A stretch of 64,000 nucleotides of DNA, taken from NCBI RefSeq assembly GCF_013410115.1, contig NZ_JACCCV010000001.1, forward strand, positions 2,824,933 through 2,888,932, in the 5' to 3' direction. Source of the DNA: Tunturiibacter gelidiferens. GTDB lineage: Bacteria > Acidobacteriota > Terriglobia > Terriglobales > Acidobacteriaceae. This document shows, piece by piece, positions 37,628 through 47,159 of the stretch. A model generated the notes under the pieces. It was not told where the DNA came from. It was given only the letters and a program-made list of their open reading frames with translations, and made no database searches. The position numbers and the translations under genes are program-made. Every line of letters starts with the position of its first letter. Positions within the stretch are counted from its first letter, which is position 1.

Positions 37628-38920
37628 ATGGCACACAGACACACAAGTCGCGTCGCCCGCAGCGGGAGAGGTCTATTCCTGATGCTGGCGCTTCCCTTGA
37701 CGGGGACGGGACAGACTTCACCACCTCAAACTCCCGCACCGAACCACGGTGTCGTCACCAGCTCGTCGCCGGCCAATTCAGGAAGTGACACAGACAGCTG
37801 TTTCGTTCATCGAGTAACCAGCCTTCCAGGAAGTCATCGGTTCGCAAGTGATTTTATCGAAGCCATAGCCAGCGACCCCGATCCTGACGCCAGCGATCCC
37901 GACGTAATTTGGGGTCTTACTGCGGACCTCAGCAGCGAGGTTCCCGCTCAGCAAAGAGCCATGTACATATCGAAGTCGACCGATGGCGGCGCGACATGGA
38001 CTCAGATCGCACGAGTGGACTCCCGATACTTCGATGCGCGAATCGGCGAGGGGCTTCGTAACGGCTTCATTGTGTCTCCCGGCGGAGCCTACTTCGTGAT
38101 CACAACGCAAAGGGGAGCCTTTCAGGTATTTCCTCGACCAGATACGTCGGACACTTTGGTGAAACCTATAGCCGGTCCTCGCGTTCCGGATTCACCTCCC
38201 AAGACCCCCATCACGAAAAAAGCAGGTGACCCCATAAGGGCAAACGTAGTCCAAATAACGGCCGACGGAAAACATCTCCTTATCGGTTATGGCTACTTTG
38301 ACCTCGAGCCCCAGCTACTTCGCTACCACAAAGATAATGATGGCTCATGGATCGAAGATGGCCCCATCGCTCATCTTCCAACCGACATGGATCTTCTCTC
38401 CATTCAGTTTGACGATCCCAAAAGATTGGACCCAGGCTTCCTCTATCTAGGAACGGGGGATCAGGTCTACCTTCTCAACCTACATTCCGAGAAATGGAGC
38501 CGCATCGAGGGAGTGGGCCCTGACTCTGCGATCCATGGAATGAGTGTGGTCGGCGGTCTTCATTTAGCTGCATGCTGGGGTGTCTATAACCCATCAGGCC
38601 CGGGCACCGTAAGGAGAGTCACCAATGCAAGGTTTCTCCTGCACAGAACCACAGATGAAACAGGTTCCAACGTTCGGGCCTACAGCATAGAGGTCGACCC
38701 GTCCAAACCAAACCGAGAGGTCGTTACTTCGCTCACAGGCGTCTACACCAGTCAGGACAATGGTGAAAGCTGGAGGAGGCTCAACGATCTTCCAGAAGAG
38801 GAGTTCCGCTCCGCACATTTCAACTCCGACGGAACCATTCTTGTCTCTGGAATAGCGGGTACGTTCCTGGCTAATCCATTCTCAGACGCTTGCTCGCCCC
38901 ATCTTAAGATCCGCCAATAG
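37628..38920 (+). CDS. Secreted Asp-box (BNR-repeat) beta-propeller protein
   Basis: This 430-residue protein has a signal peptide (GLFLMLALPLTGTGQTS). It carries at least two Asp-box motifs of the form S-x-D-x-G-x-(T/S)-W: SKSTDGGATWTQ near residue 120 and TSQDNGESWRRL near residue 385. Asp-boxes mark blades of beta-propellers such as sialidases and photosystem assembly factor YCF48-like proteins. Here no catalytic Arg triad or Tyr of sialidases is obvious, so I do not call an enzyme. It begins 92 bases after the activase gene on the same strand and might be read from the same transcript, but a functional link is not evident. Confidence 0.65.
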   Translation: MAHRHTSRVARSGRGLFLMLALPLTGTGQTSPPQTPAPNHGVVTSSSPANSGSDTDSCFVHRVTSLPGSHRFASDFIEAIASDPDPDASDPDVIWGLTADLSSEVPAQQRAMYISKSTDGGATWTQIARVDSRYFDARIGEGLRNGFIVSPGGAYFVITTQRGAFQVFPRPDTSDTLVKPIAGPRVPDSPPKTPITKKAGDPIRANVVQITADGKHLLIGYGYFDLEPQLLRYHKDNDGSWIEDGPIAHLPTDMDLLSIQFDDPKRLDPGFLYLGTGDQVYLLNLHSEKWSRIEGVGPDSAIHGMSVVGGLHLAACWGVYNPSGPGTVRRVTNARFLLHRTTDETGSNVRAYSIEVDPSKPNREVVTSLTGVYTSQDNGESWRRLNDLPEEEFRSAHFNSDGTILVSGIAGTFLANPFSDACSPHLKIRQ

Positions 38921-39147
38921 ATAGCTCTACCCGCGTTGCTCGCCTTCGAATCATCATTCTCGCTTTCCCGAGCAAGATCTCTCAAACGCAGGGATTGCAG
39001 CAAGCTAAGGATTACGCCAGATTACATATGAGCGAGCCGACCGGTTGGCAGCGCTGAAGGGTTTCACTATGACATACATCGTCCATTCGAACAACAATCC
39101 CTACGCCGCTGCCGTGGAGGCGAAGGCGTTTCTCCGAGGAGAATGCC

Positions 39148-42100
39148 TCAGAACTTAACCTTCAGAGCAAACTGACCGAAGCGACGCTCATCGTTCGCAC
39201 CACCATTGACGCCACCTTTCTTTGCCTGGATAGGGATGGTTGCGCCATCATAGCCGTAGTTGGCAACGTCGTTATTGGACTCAGTAATGTAAAGGTTATG
39301 GTGGTTGAAGATATCAAAGCCTTCTGCTCTCAATTCAATCTCAATACCTTCTCTAATCAGAAGGCTTTTACTTGCCGCAAGATCGAAGTTCCACGCGCCA
39401 GGTCCGGAGAACGCGTTCCGATGAGTCATCGCAAAGGGATATGGCCCGAAGTCGGATATCCCCCCCAGAGCCGGATTTCCGTAGCTTACGGCTGCCGGTA
39501 AAGAGACCAGGTCGTAGAGGTTCGCGCCGGAGCCATTCTTATCTTTCGCTTTTGTGAAACTGTAGTTCGAGATGGTTGTGCCCGGCGTGTAGCGAGGTAT
39601 GCCGACCCCGGCGCTGCGGTTCAGCGAGTTACTGCTATCTGAGACCGTGAATGGCGTTCCAGTGCGGACAGTGTAAATACCAGTGACCTCATATCCTCCC
39701 AGGAGTCTCCCGGCGAAGGAATGATCATTTTTAAACCACTGGGTCCTGTAAATCGGCGCCAGAACGAATCGCTGACGGATGTCAAAGTCAGATGCCCCAT
39801 GGTCCAGTCCAGGATTGAAGGGATCGAGATAACCAAGATTCCCAATGCCATTCACCGAGCTATTGCTCTCTGAAAACGTCGAGCTCAGATTGTCAGTCGA
39901 ATGCGCGACTGTATAGTTGGCCGTGATAATGAGCCCCGTGCGTTCGAGATCTGTCATCTGAAAACCAAGGTTCAAGCCGTTGTAGTAAGAATCTCCCTCA
40001 CTCCCACGATTATTGATCGACCCATACTGATTATTAAGCCGCGAGTAGATGAAGTTGCCGCTAGCGTCCTGAACAGGGTCGCCGAGATAGACGTTCCCGG
40101 CGCCAAGCATGTTGTAGCCCTTCACGTCGTAAAGATGTGTCCCCCGCGAACCGACATAAGCGACGGATGCAACGACGTTATTCGCGAGCTGCCTCTCAAC
40201 CGTCAGGCTATAAAACTGCGTTGCCGCCGTACGAATGTTTTCATCTACATTTCTCAAGCTGGTTGGCGGAAGCGGGACCGTTCCGCTGGAGCCGCCAATG
40301 GGACCAGCGTTGTTCGTCGTTATAGGCGAGGGTGTCGTGATCTGGACCACGGCGTAGTTGGGAGGATTCTGGATGACATTGAACGTCACATTTCCAAAGT
40401 TCCTCTCGTAAGCTATTCCATATCCGCCACGCAGACTTGTCTTGCCATCACCGTTGATGTCGTAAGCAAAGCCGATACGAGGTCCCACAGTGCCGTACTG
40501 CGGATTCCACAATTTACCGATCGGACTATTAGGAGCCGTGAACACCTGGCCACTACGAATCTGTTCTTGAAGCGTAGCACCAGGGCCGTAGTAGAAGTTG
40601 GCATCGAGGCCCTGCTTATTGTTGTGCTGAATCCCGTAGTATTCGTAGCGCACACCATAGTTGAGCGTGAAGCGCGGTGTGATCTTCCATGCATCCTGCG
40701 CGTACACCGCCCAGTCCTTGAACCGGTCGCTACGGGCAAAGTTCGGTTGCGACGCGGGTAGAGTGATCTGGCATTGCGGCGTCTGGACCAGATCGCCAGT
40801 CGCGTAGTCCCGTACACAAGGCAGCGCTCCTTGTGGGTCAACGGCGCCCTCAAAGATCGAGAGCGTGCCGTTCAAAAAGTTATCCAGTCCCGTTGGAGCA
40901 CTTGTACCGATCCCCTCAACTGCCTGCGCATAGGCGCCATAGGTGATGTTGTTCTGGATATAAAGCAATTGAGTACCGGCCTTGAAGGAGTGTTGACCCT
41001 TCGTCCAGTCGATGTCCTGGCTTATCTGGACAGTATTCTGTGGTCCTCCGGATGGAAGTCCTCCTGTTCCTTCAAACTGACTGTAGAAGCCAGGAAACTG
41101 AACCAGATTTCCTCCAATCGTCGCATTGTTATAAAGAAATAAGGTAGGGGTGTGCTGCTGCGACGTATCGAACGGTTGACTTAGCGTGTGACGAGTAAAG
41201 CTCAACTTCGTGCTGGACACCAGGGAACCGGAAAACTCGTGCGTCAGACCGAAGAGAGCGGCGTTATCCCGCTCGGAACTCCCAACGTTATATTGCGAGT
41301 ACGGCGTACTGAACATGGCGCCAGTCTCATCCAGCTCGTTGTAAAAGACATACCGCCCGTACATCTGAGTTCTTGGGGTTGCATTAAAATCCACACGTCC
41401 AATCAAGTAATACGTGTTCTGCGGAGAGCCACCTCCGGCGTTGGTAGGAGAAGTGAACGGAGCTATTCCGAACACCGGCGTGCTTCCCGACAAAAGATCA
41501 AACGGCCCACCAGCAGTCGGAGTCACACCCGAAGCCACTACGTCGTCCTTGCTCAACGTCTGGGTAAAAGCCGGAGCCGGAGAACCATATTGCGTGAAGA
41601 AGGCCTGCGTGGCCGAATTGGAGGCCGCCAAGAACTGCGGCGTCGGCACCAGCGAGATCTGATTGCCCGCGCTACGCACCCTCACCCACTCAGTACTCTG
41701 GAAGAAGAACAGTCGATCTTTCAAGATTGGTCCACCGACGTCGTAGCCAAACTGGTTGCGCGTATAGCCGCCCTTCGGCACCCCACTCTGCGCATTCTGA
41801 ACAGTATTGGCAGTATAGGCCGCCAAGCGATTGAACTCCCAGGCGCCCCCATGAAATCGATTGGTCCCCGATTTGGTAACGACGCTGACGACACCGCCTG
41901 ACGCGCGACCGTACTGTGGCTCAAAGTTGCTGGTCGTAATGCGATACTCCTGCACCGCATCGATCGGCACCGTGACCTCGGGGCCGGTCACGTAGGAGTC
42001 AACATTCTCAACCCCATCCAACAGGATCTCTGTGCCACTGGACCGTTGGCCGTTGAGCGAATATCCAACGCCACGCGTCGTGTCATTCTGATCGCCGGTG

Positions 42101-42642
42101 GTCTTTGTCGCGCCACTCTGCGCTACTTTGTCTCCAGAGCTGATATTGCCGGAGATCGAGACAAAATCGTAGGGATTGCGAGTAAGGCTGGGCAGCTCCG
42201 AGACCTGGACACTGCTCACGATCTGCGACACTTCCTGAGTCTGCGTATTGACGGTCGTCCCGCCCTGATCAATCACGGTCACTGTCTGTTGCGCACCACT
42301 GAGAGCGAACTTTATCGGAACCGTCGCGTGCCCACCAACAGTGACTTCGACCCGCGCCTCAAACCGCTGAAAGCCTGGAGCGTCCGCCCTGACCGTATAA
42401 ATGCCGGCAGACACAGGAGGAAACGTGTACTCGCCACTATGATTCGTAGTCACCGTCCGTTCAGCGTTTGTCCCCGTATTGGTGAGCGTTACCGTAGCAT
42501 CGGAGACGAGAGCCCCACTTTGATCGACCGCTAGTCCCGACACGATGCCGGAATCGGTCTGCGCTGTTAGCAGAGCTGGAGAAACAGACAGGAAAAGCAG
42601 GACGAAAAGAATCGACGCGTGAACCGAGATGCGTTTGAACAT
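39148..42642 (-). CDS. Oar-like TonB-dependent outer-membrane receptor with carboxypeptidase-regulatory domain
   Basis: This 1164-residue outer-membrane protein has a signal peptide (LLFLSVSPALLTAQT). A CarboxypepD_reg/CnaB domain (about 30-115) carries SGLAVDQSGALVSDATVTL and GEYTFPPVSAGIYTV. A plug domain (about 120-260) carries YSLNGQRSSGTEILLDGVENVD and YGRASGGVVSVVTKSGTN. A very large beta-barrel follows, ending in the C-terminal Phe (FALKVKF). This layout is the Oar/SusC-like type that is strongly expanded in Acidobacteria. AAGGAG lies 8 bases before the ATG. It probably imports or docks a large ligand such as an oligosaccharide, but none can be named. It stands alone, with no SusD-like or TonB/ExbB gene nearby. 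Confidence 0.9.
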   Translation of the reverse strand: MFKRISVHASILFVLLFLSVSPALLTAQTDSGIVSGLAVDQSGALVSDATVTLTNTGTNAERTVTTNHSGEYTFPPVSAGIYTVRADAPGFQRFEARVEVTVGGHATVPIKFALSGAQQTVTVIDQGGTTVNTQTQEVSQIVSSVQVSELPSLTRNPYDFVSISGNISSGDKVAQSGATKTTGDQNDTTRGVGYSLNGQRSSGTEILLDGVENVDSYVTGPEVTVPIDAVQEYRITTSNFEPQYGRASGGVVSVVTKSGTNRFHGGAWEFNRLAAYTANTVQNAQSGVPKGGYTRNQFGYDVGGPILKDRLFFFQSTEWVRVRSAGNQISLVPTPQFLAASNSATQAFFTQYGSPAPAFTQTLSKDDVVASGVTPTAGGPFDLLSGSTPVFGIAPFTSPTNAGGGSPQNTYYLIGRVDFNATPRTQMYGRYVFYNELDETGAMFSTPYSQYNVGSSERDNAALFGLTHEFSGSLVSSTKLSFTRHTLSQPFDTSQQHTPTLFLYNNATIGGNLVQFPGFYSQFEGTGGLPSGGPQNTVQISQDIDWTKGQHSFKAGTQLLYIQNNITYGAYAQAVEGIGTSAPTGLDNFLNGTLSIFEGAVDPQGALPCVRDYATGDLVQTPQCQITLPASQPNFARSDRFKDWAVYAQDAWKITPRFTLNYGVRYEYYGIQHNNKQGLDANFYYGPGATLQEQIRSGQVFTAPNSPIGKLWNPQYGTVGPRIGFAYDINGDGKTSLRGGYGIAYERNFGNVTFNVIQNPPNYAVVQITTPSPITTNNAGPIGGSSGTVPLPPTSLRNVDENIRTAATQFYSLTVERQLANNVVASVAYVGSRGTHLYDVKGYNMLGAGNVYLGDPVQDASGNFIYSRLNNQYGSINNRGSEGDSYYNGLNLGFQMTDLERTGLIITANYTVAHSTDNLSSTFSESNSSVNGIGNLGYLDPFNPGLDHGASDFDIRQRFVLAPIYRTQWFKNDHSFAGRLLGGYEVTGIYTVRTGTPFTVSDSSNSLNRSAGVGIPRYTPGTTISNYSFTKAKDKNGSGANLYDLVSLPAAVSYGNPALGGISDFGPYPFAMTHRNAFSGPGAWNFDLAASKSLLIREGIEIELRAEGFDIFNHHNLYITESNNDVANYGYDGATIPIQAKKGGVNGGANDERRFGQFALKVKF

Positions 42643-42782
42643 GGCTGGACTCCTTCAAGTGTTGATGCAAGCCGGCCTTCCGTTCCGACTCCGAATCATC
42701 GCAAAATGGAAGGCTTCAAGGCCTTCGTATCGTTGACTTCAAGTCACATCTGAGCCACTCGTAGTGAAGGCAGTTACTGCTC

Positions 42783-42962
42783 GTGCCGCGTGCTGTTTCG
42801 CACTCTCCCGGAGCATGGATCGTCTTGCAAGGCAAACAGATTCACAACCCGCAACCCGGTGCAGTGCATTATGTGCCTAACTTCTGGGTCAACAACAGCG
42901 TTGTGACGAGTGCCCCACAGAATGTGACAAACGGCAGAATCTGCGGGTCGATTTGCAGGTGA
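42783..42962 (+). CDS. Small hypothetical ORF or gene fragment
   Basis: A 59-codon plus-strand frame, with GTG at 42783 and open from 42768, reads as a well-behaved polypeptide. It contains SPGAWIVLQGKQIHNPQPG, AVHYVPNFWVNNSVV and TSAPQNVTNGRICGS, and ends in TGA at 42960-42962. Codon choice looks coding, unlike the flanks, and GAAGG lies about 12 bases before the GTG. There is no signal peptide or known motif. It could be the C-terminal tail of a decayed gene whose front is lost. It lies upstream of, and divergent from, the TonB receptor. Confidence 0.35.
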   Translation: MPRAVSHSPGAWIVLQGKQIHNPQPGAVHYVPNFWVNNSVVTSAPQNVTNGRICGSICR

Positions 42963-43475
42963 CGAATCTCCGCGCACCGAGAACTGATTACTGCGACTGA
43001 TGACTGATGTGAGATGACAACAGTTCATTTATTCTCCGCCGACCCACATTCTTCCCGAATTTAGCTAGCTTCGTCACTCCGCGCCGCTATCCGTCACATG
43101 TCAGCTAGTCAGCACACATTTCAGATGTATGGTTGCACAGTAAGTTCCTGTGTCGAGGCCAGTGACTTATTGTCAGAAAAATTATTCAGCGGAACCGATA
43201 ACTACACTTCCGCCTCTCAACGAAATTGCCAGGCAGACAAGAGCGGCGCGATTACATTAGTTCCAATTATGTGACGAGTTGCTCCTGGCCACGATCAACA
43301 GCATGCCAGTGTCGTTGAGTTGTCTTTGCAGGTGACGAGTGATCCCATAATCATGAAACCAACCGATCACCCGCCCGTAATCGCGCAAGTCTACGTAGCG
43401 CCGGCTACGCTTCATGGGATGTAGTTAGTTGAAAGACCCAGAGACATGGCCAGATCCCACAAGCTGGAGGAAATC
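42963..43475. other. Intergenic region upstream of the Sel1 gene
   Basis: About 510 bases carry no convincing gene. A 58-codon frame at 43098-43274 lacks a ribosome site and recognisable features and is not called. The composition is more AT-rich than the flanks. No terminator or clear promoter stands out. Confidence 0.5.
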
Positions 43476-44618
43476 ATGGTTCGAACAACTAGCAACCCTC
43501 TCTTGGTCTCCGTAAAACTCGTAAGAGCCCTGTTACTCGCTATCGGTGTAACCCTGCTTGTAGGCTACGCGGCTTCAGCAGAGGGAATAGATATCACTCA
43601 GCTAAAGGCAGATGCTCAAAAGGGCTACGCTTCTCGACAAATTGAACTGGCCGCGGCTTACTTCACAGGCAACGGAGTAACGCAGGATGCGAAGCAGGCC
43701 GCGTACTGGTACCAAAAAGCCGCTGAAGCCGGAGATCCTGAGGCGGAAAATGAGATCGGCTTCTTCTATCAGGCTGGCATAGGTGTTCCGGTCGATCAAG
43801 CACGTGCCTTGCACTGGTACCAACTCGCCGCCGCCTCTGGCCTCACCAGAGCCAAAGTGAACCTTGGCGTAGTGTACGTATGGGGACTCGGTGTGGCTAA
43901 AGATGAGGATTTGGCCATGCAGTTCTTTCGCGAAGCGGCCAGCAGGGGAGACGGAGCAGCCGCCAGTTATCTGGGCGACCTCTATTACTTTGGGATCGGT
44001 GTGAAGCAGGATAAAGCAGCCGCCGAAACCTGGTACAAAACCGGCGCGCAGTTCCATGATCCTGTCGCCGCCTACAATCTCGGCACACTCTTCTCGGTGG
44101 ATGCCGACCATCCCCACGATCTTCGCAAAGCCGAGGCTTTTTTGCGTTCATCTGCCGCCGATGGGTACATTCCGGCCATTCACTCGGTGGGCCTGCTCCT
44201 GGTCAACCATCCTGATCTAGCAACGTCTCCACAGGAGGGACCATCCCTCCTGGAAACCGCAGCGAGCGCAGGTTACTGGAAATCTTCCGTAGTGCTCGGA
44301 GCCCTTGCACGCGACGGCAAAGGTGTTCCCGCAGACAGCAAAGCTGCCTACCTTCACTTCCGTACGGCCGTTCTCCAAGGTGGAGAGTTGGCGATGAGCC
44401 TGGTCAAATACGACCTGGCGACGCTGGCAAAAAGGCTGGGGACTCAGCAGGTCGGAGCGCTCGACTCGGATGCAAATACCTGGTACAGGCTGCACCGCAC
44501 GCCTCTTCTCTTCGTCAATAAAGACAGTGACAAGCGGCAACGCTTTCCCGCATCAGCACTTGCAGTCTCGACGGCTGGTCTTCACGCTGGTCAACTGCTC
44601 TACGTGCCAGCCTCGTGA
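43476..44618 (+). CDS. Secreted Sel1-repeat protein
   Basis: This 380-residue protein is made mostly of Sel1-like (TPR-related) helical repeats, preceded by a signal peptide (LLLAIGVTLLVGYAASAEG). Repeats of about 36 residues are clear, with the pattern A-x-x-x-Y-x-x-G-x-G-V-x-x-D-x-x-x-A-x-x-W-Y-x-x-A-A-x-x-G. Examples are AYFTGNGVTQDAKQAAYWYQKAAEAG and FFYQAGIGVPVDQARALHWYQ, each read in part. Such proteins scaffold protein complexes in the envelope. The ATG at 43476 is chosen over 43446 because GGAGG lies 5 bases upstream and the signal peptide follows directly. A two-component pair lies 116 bases downstream on the same strand. Confidence 0.85.
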   Translation: MVRTTSNPLLVSVKLVRALLLAIGVTLLVGYAASAEGIDITQLKADAQKGYASRQIELAAAYFTGNGVTQDAKQAAYWYQKAAEAGDPEAENEIGFFYQAGIGVPVDQARALHWYQLAAASGLTRAKVNLGVVYVWGLGVAKDEDLAMQFFREAASRGDGAAASYLGDLYYFGIGVKQDKAAAETWYKTGAQFHDPVAAYNLGTLFSVDADHPHDLRKAEAFLRSSAADGYIPAIHSVGLLLVNHPDLATSPQEGPSLLETAASAGYWKSSVVLGALARDGKGVPADSKAAYLHFRTAVLQGGELAMSLVKYDLATLAKRLGTQQVGALDSDANTWYRLHRTPLLFVNKDSDKRQRFPASALAVSTAGLHAGQLLYVPAS

Positions 44619-44628
44619 CAAGGTCGGG

Positions 44629-44657
44629 GAATAGAATGTGTGGTTGCATTCCTATTC
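44629..44657. repeat. Bulged hairpin between Sel1 and kinase genes
   Basis: GAATAGAATG (44629-44638) pairs with CATTCCTATTC (44647-44657) through ten base pairs with one bulged C and an 8-base loop. It directly follows the Sel1 stop codon. There is no T-run, so termination is uncertain. It may be a weak terminator or a leader element of the kinase-regulator pair. Confidence 0.3.
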
Positions 44658-44734
44658 GTCCGTAAAGGAAGAAGGCAGAGGATGATTACCTGAACCTTCC
44701 GCCAACAAGTCGCACACGCGCACAACCACTCTTC

Positions 44735-45832
44735 ATGCATCCGGTAATCTTTGTGGGCGCGTCGGTCCTGCTGGGCACCCTGTTCGCCCTGCAGGAGTGG
44801 ATGACTATGCGCCTATGGAGCTACCGTATAGGCATAGGCATCCTTTTTGCAGCATGGTGGGTGCAATATTTTTTGTGGGGTGTCATCTGCTGGTTGCTGT
44901 GGAGATGGTGTGGGCCCCGGATTCAACGGGTAAAAACATCCTGTATTGTCACGCATGTGCTTCCGCTCAGCATAGTTACCAGTGTTGTGGAAGAGATGAT
45001 CTGGGTCGCTTGCTTCCCGCAACTCCCGCTCAACCGCCCGCACATGACTTATTGGCACAGGCTGGCGTTTCATTTAGACGCAGAGTTTGTCGACAACATG
45101 GTCATCTTCTGGGGTGCATTCACCCTCTTTCGCGGCGTAGGCTACTACCAGAAATTCCGTGAGAAAGAGGCTGCGGCCGCTCAATTGTCGGTGCAACTGG
45201 CTCAGGCCCAGATAGCCGCTCTCCGCATGCAGTTGAATCCGCATTTCCTCTTCAACACCATGAACAGCATCTCCAGCCTCATGCGGACCGACATCGCTGC
45301 CGCCGACACAATGTTGGAACAACTCGGCAGCCTCTTGCGTATCACCCTCGAGCGCGGCGCAGTGCAGTTCATTCGTCTCAATGACGAAATGGAGTTTGTG
45401 GAGATGTATCTCGCAATGCAGGAGCGCAGATTCACAGGCCGTGTCCACCAGCAACTATGGGTACATCCGGAGTTGCATGATGCTCTTGTGCCTGCAATGA
45501 TTCTCCAGCCGCTCATCGAGAACGCCTACACTCATGGTCTCTCCAGGCTCGACAGCAATGGCCTGCTTCACATCGAGGCATCAAGAAAAGAATCGCGCCT
45601 GAAGCTGAGTGTTCTCAATAACGGTGCAGGCTTGAATTCGAATCCGTCCAAACCCTCTGACGGTCAAGGCGTCGGGCTGGCCAACATTAAGAGCCGCCTG
45701 CAGCTGCACTATGGAGATCAACATACATTTTGTATACGCGAGGTCGCACGGGATCAGGTCGAGGTAACTATAACGCTCCCACTACAGTTCTCTGCTAGTC
45801 CTACAGAGACGCTGACAAGGTTTGGTGCATGA
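44735..45832 (+). CDS. LytS/YehU-type sensor histidine kinase
   Basis: This 365-residue membrane kinase belongs with the LytTR regulator that starts inside its stop codon. The first 145 residues contain about four hydrophobic segments (VIFVGASVLLGTLFAL; IGILFAAWWVQYFLWGVICWLLW). The His_kinase domain has the phospho-accepting His in MQLNPHFLFNTMNSIS. The ATPase domain has MILQPLIENAYTHGL and GVGLANIKSRLQLHYG. It is similar in layout to the kinase at 16326-17462, and the two are probably ancient paralogues. Neighbouring genes do not show the signal. Weak ribosome site. Confidence 0.9.
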   Translation: MHPVIFVGASVLLGTLFALQEWMTMRLWSYRIGIGILFAAWWVQYFLWGVICWLLWRWCGPRIQRVKTSCIVTHVLPLSIVTSVVEEMIWVACFPQLPLNRPHMTYWHRLAFHLDAEFVDNMVIFWGAFTLFRGVGYYQKFREKEAAAAQLSVQLAQAQIAALRMQLNPHFLFNTMNSISSLMRTDIAAADTMLEQLGSLLRITLERGAVQFIRLNDEMEFVEMYLAMQERRFTGRVHQQLWVHPELHDALVPAMILQPLIENAYTHGLSRLDSNGLLHIEASRKESRLKLSVLNNGAGLNSNPSKPSDGQGVGLANIKSRLQLHYGDQHTFCIREVARDQVEVTITLPLQFSASPTETLTRFGA

Positions 45833-46587
45833 TGATCCACGCTATCTTGGCGGACGATGAAGTCTTAGCGAGACAGAAGCTGCGCCAGTTGCTTCGCGAC
45901 GAGCCTGAGATCGAAATTGTCGGTGAAGGCGCATCAGCTTCCGAAACGATCGACTTGGTGCGTGCTACTGGACCGGAGTTACTTTTTCTCGATATTCGAA
46001 TGCCAGGAATGGACGGCTTCGATATCATCGGCAAACTCTCTGTCGGTAGCGACTCCGTTGTGCCCCGCATCATCTTCACCACCGCATACGACTGCTACGC
46101 ATTGCGCGCGTTCGAGATACACGCAGTCGACTATCTGCTAAAGCCCTTCACCTCCGAGCGTTTGCATTCGGCAGTGCAACGCGCCCGTGAAGAGATTTAC
46201 ACCTCAAAGGAAAATGCCGGACGTAGCAATGGCCGCACCCAGTATCCTCCCGCTTACACGACACGCATCGTCTTCAAATCTCACGGCCGTATTTTGTTTC
46301 TTCCTGTCTCGGATATCCGTTGGATCAGAGCGGAAGAGAACTATGCGCGCATCTGCACCGGAACCGAAAAGCACCTGCTGCGCGAGACCATGAGCCATCT
46401 GGAAGAGAAGCTTGACCCGCAAATGTTCCTTCGTGTGCATCGTTCCGCGATCGTCAATTTGCAGTATCTAAAGGAAGTGCGGACTGAACCCAGTGGAGAG
46501 TTTACGGTCGTGCTGGTGGACGGTCAAAAAATTGCGATGAGCCGCAGCTTTCACGCTCGCATCAGCGAATGGATGGCTCGTAGCTGA
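45829..46587 (+). CDS. LytTR-family response regulator
   Basis: This is the partner regulator of the kinase at 44735. The ATG at 45829 overlaps the kinase stop (ATGA), and a second ATG follows at once (45832). The receiver has ADDE at 8-11, Asp55 in LFLDIRMPG and YLLKPFTSERL with the conserved Lys. The LytTR domain (about 145-250) has IRWIRAEENYARICTG, LRETMSHLEEKL and FLRVHRSAIVNLQYL. It should bind direct-repeat LytTR sites in promoters; I could not identify such sites with confidence here. The 252-residue length is normal. Confidence 0.92.
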   Translation: MMIHAILADDEVLARQKLRQLLRDEPEIEIVGEGASASETIDLVRATGPELLFLDIRMPGMDGFDIIGKLSVGSDSVVPRIIFTTAYDCYALRAFEIHAVDYLLKPFTSERLHSAVQRAREEIYTSKENAGRSNGRTQYPPAYTTRIVFKSHGRILFLPVSDIRWIRAEENYARICTGTEKHLLRETMSHLEEKLDPQMFLRVHRSAIVNLQYLKEVRTEPSGEFTVVLVDGQKIAMSRSFHARISEWMARS

Positions 46588-47159
46588 GTGGACTCGGAAC
46601 TTTTGTACGGGACAGACGTTTTGCTCGAATTAAGTTTTAACAATAAACACCACGCATCTAGCTCGGCCAAGGAAATACGCCCGAACAAGCTTTTAATCCG
46701 ACCAAAGAGTTGACCGGGTTGGCCGTATAAGTCTGCAGTTGCTTCTGCAAGAACTCCGACGCACTAAACCTGTCCGGAAGCGATCCTAGCGCTGGGGGAC
46801 TTGTTATAGAGTTCTCGAACCAGTTCATGCGAGCCGGACTCGTTCGCCCGCGAAGGGAATTGACGTAGGATTCTGCGACGAGGATGGCGTTTTACTGCCG
46901 ATGGGCAGGAAGATCGTGCCATCAGCCCAAGGATAACAAGCGGCGAGCCATTTATCGCTGGGCTTTGGCGCATGCAAAACACCAGCCGGTCACAGGCTGC
47001 GAGGAGATTACGAGATGCACCGATCATTTGTGGTCTCCTGAGCGGGAGCCGAGATTGACCGTTTCAGGTAACCGTGTGTAGCAAGGTGCTCGCGCATGTC
47101 TTGCGCTCTAATGGCAGTTTTCATCCGTCCAAAGCAACAAAAGCAAAGGACTGCAAGCA
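46588..47159. other. Intergenic region, no gene seen
   Basis: About 570 bases after the LytTR regulator contain only short frames of poor composition on both strands. With the broken mini-gene that follows, the whole 46588-47677 stretch looks like non-coding or decaying DNA. Confidence 0.5.

Noticed and set aside
39070..39159. 29-codon plus-strand frame (MTYIVHSNNN start) near the end of the TonB receptor gene
   Set aside because: Too short, overlaps the receptor's 3' end, and has no ribosome site.
39901..40761. 286-codon plus-strand frame antisense to the TonB receptor
   Set aside because: It is the reverse shadow of a clearly coding beta-barrel gene and shows no protein-like pattern of its own.
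43098..43274. 58-codon plus-strand frame with several Cys upstream of the Sel1 gene
   Set aside because: No ribosome site or signal, AT-rich surroundings, and no pattern that sets it apart from chance.
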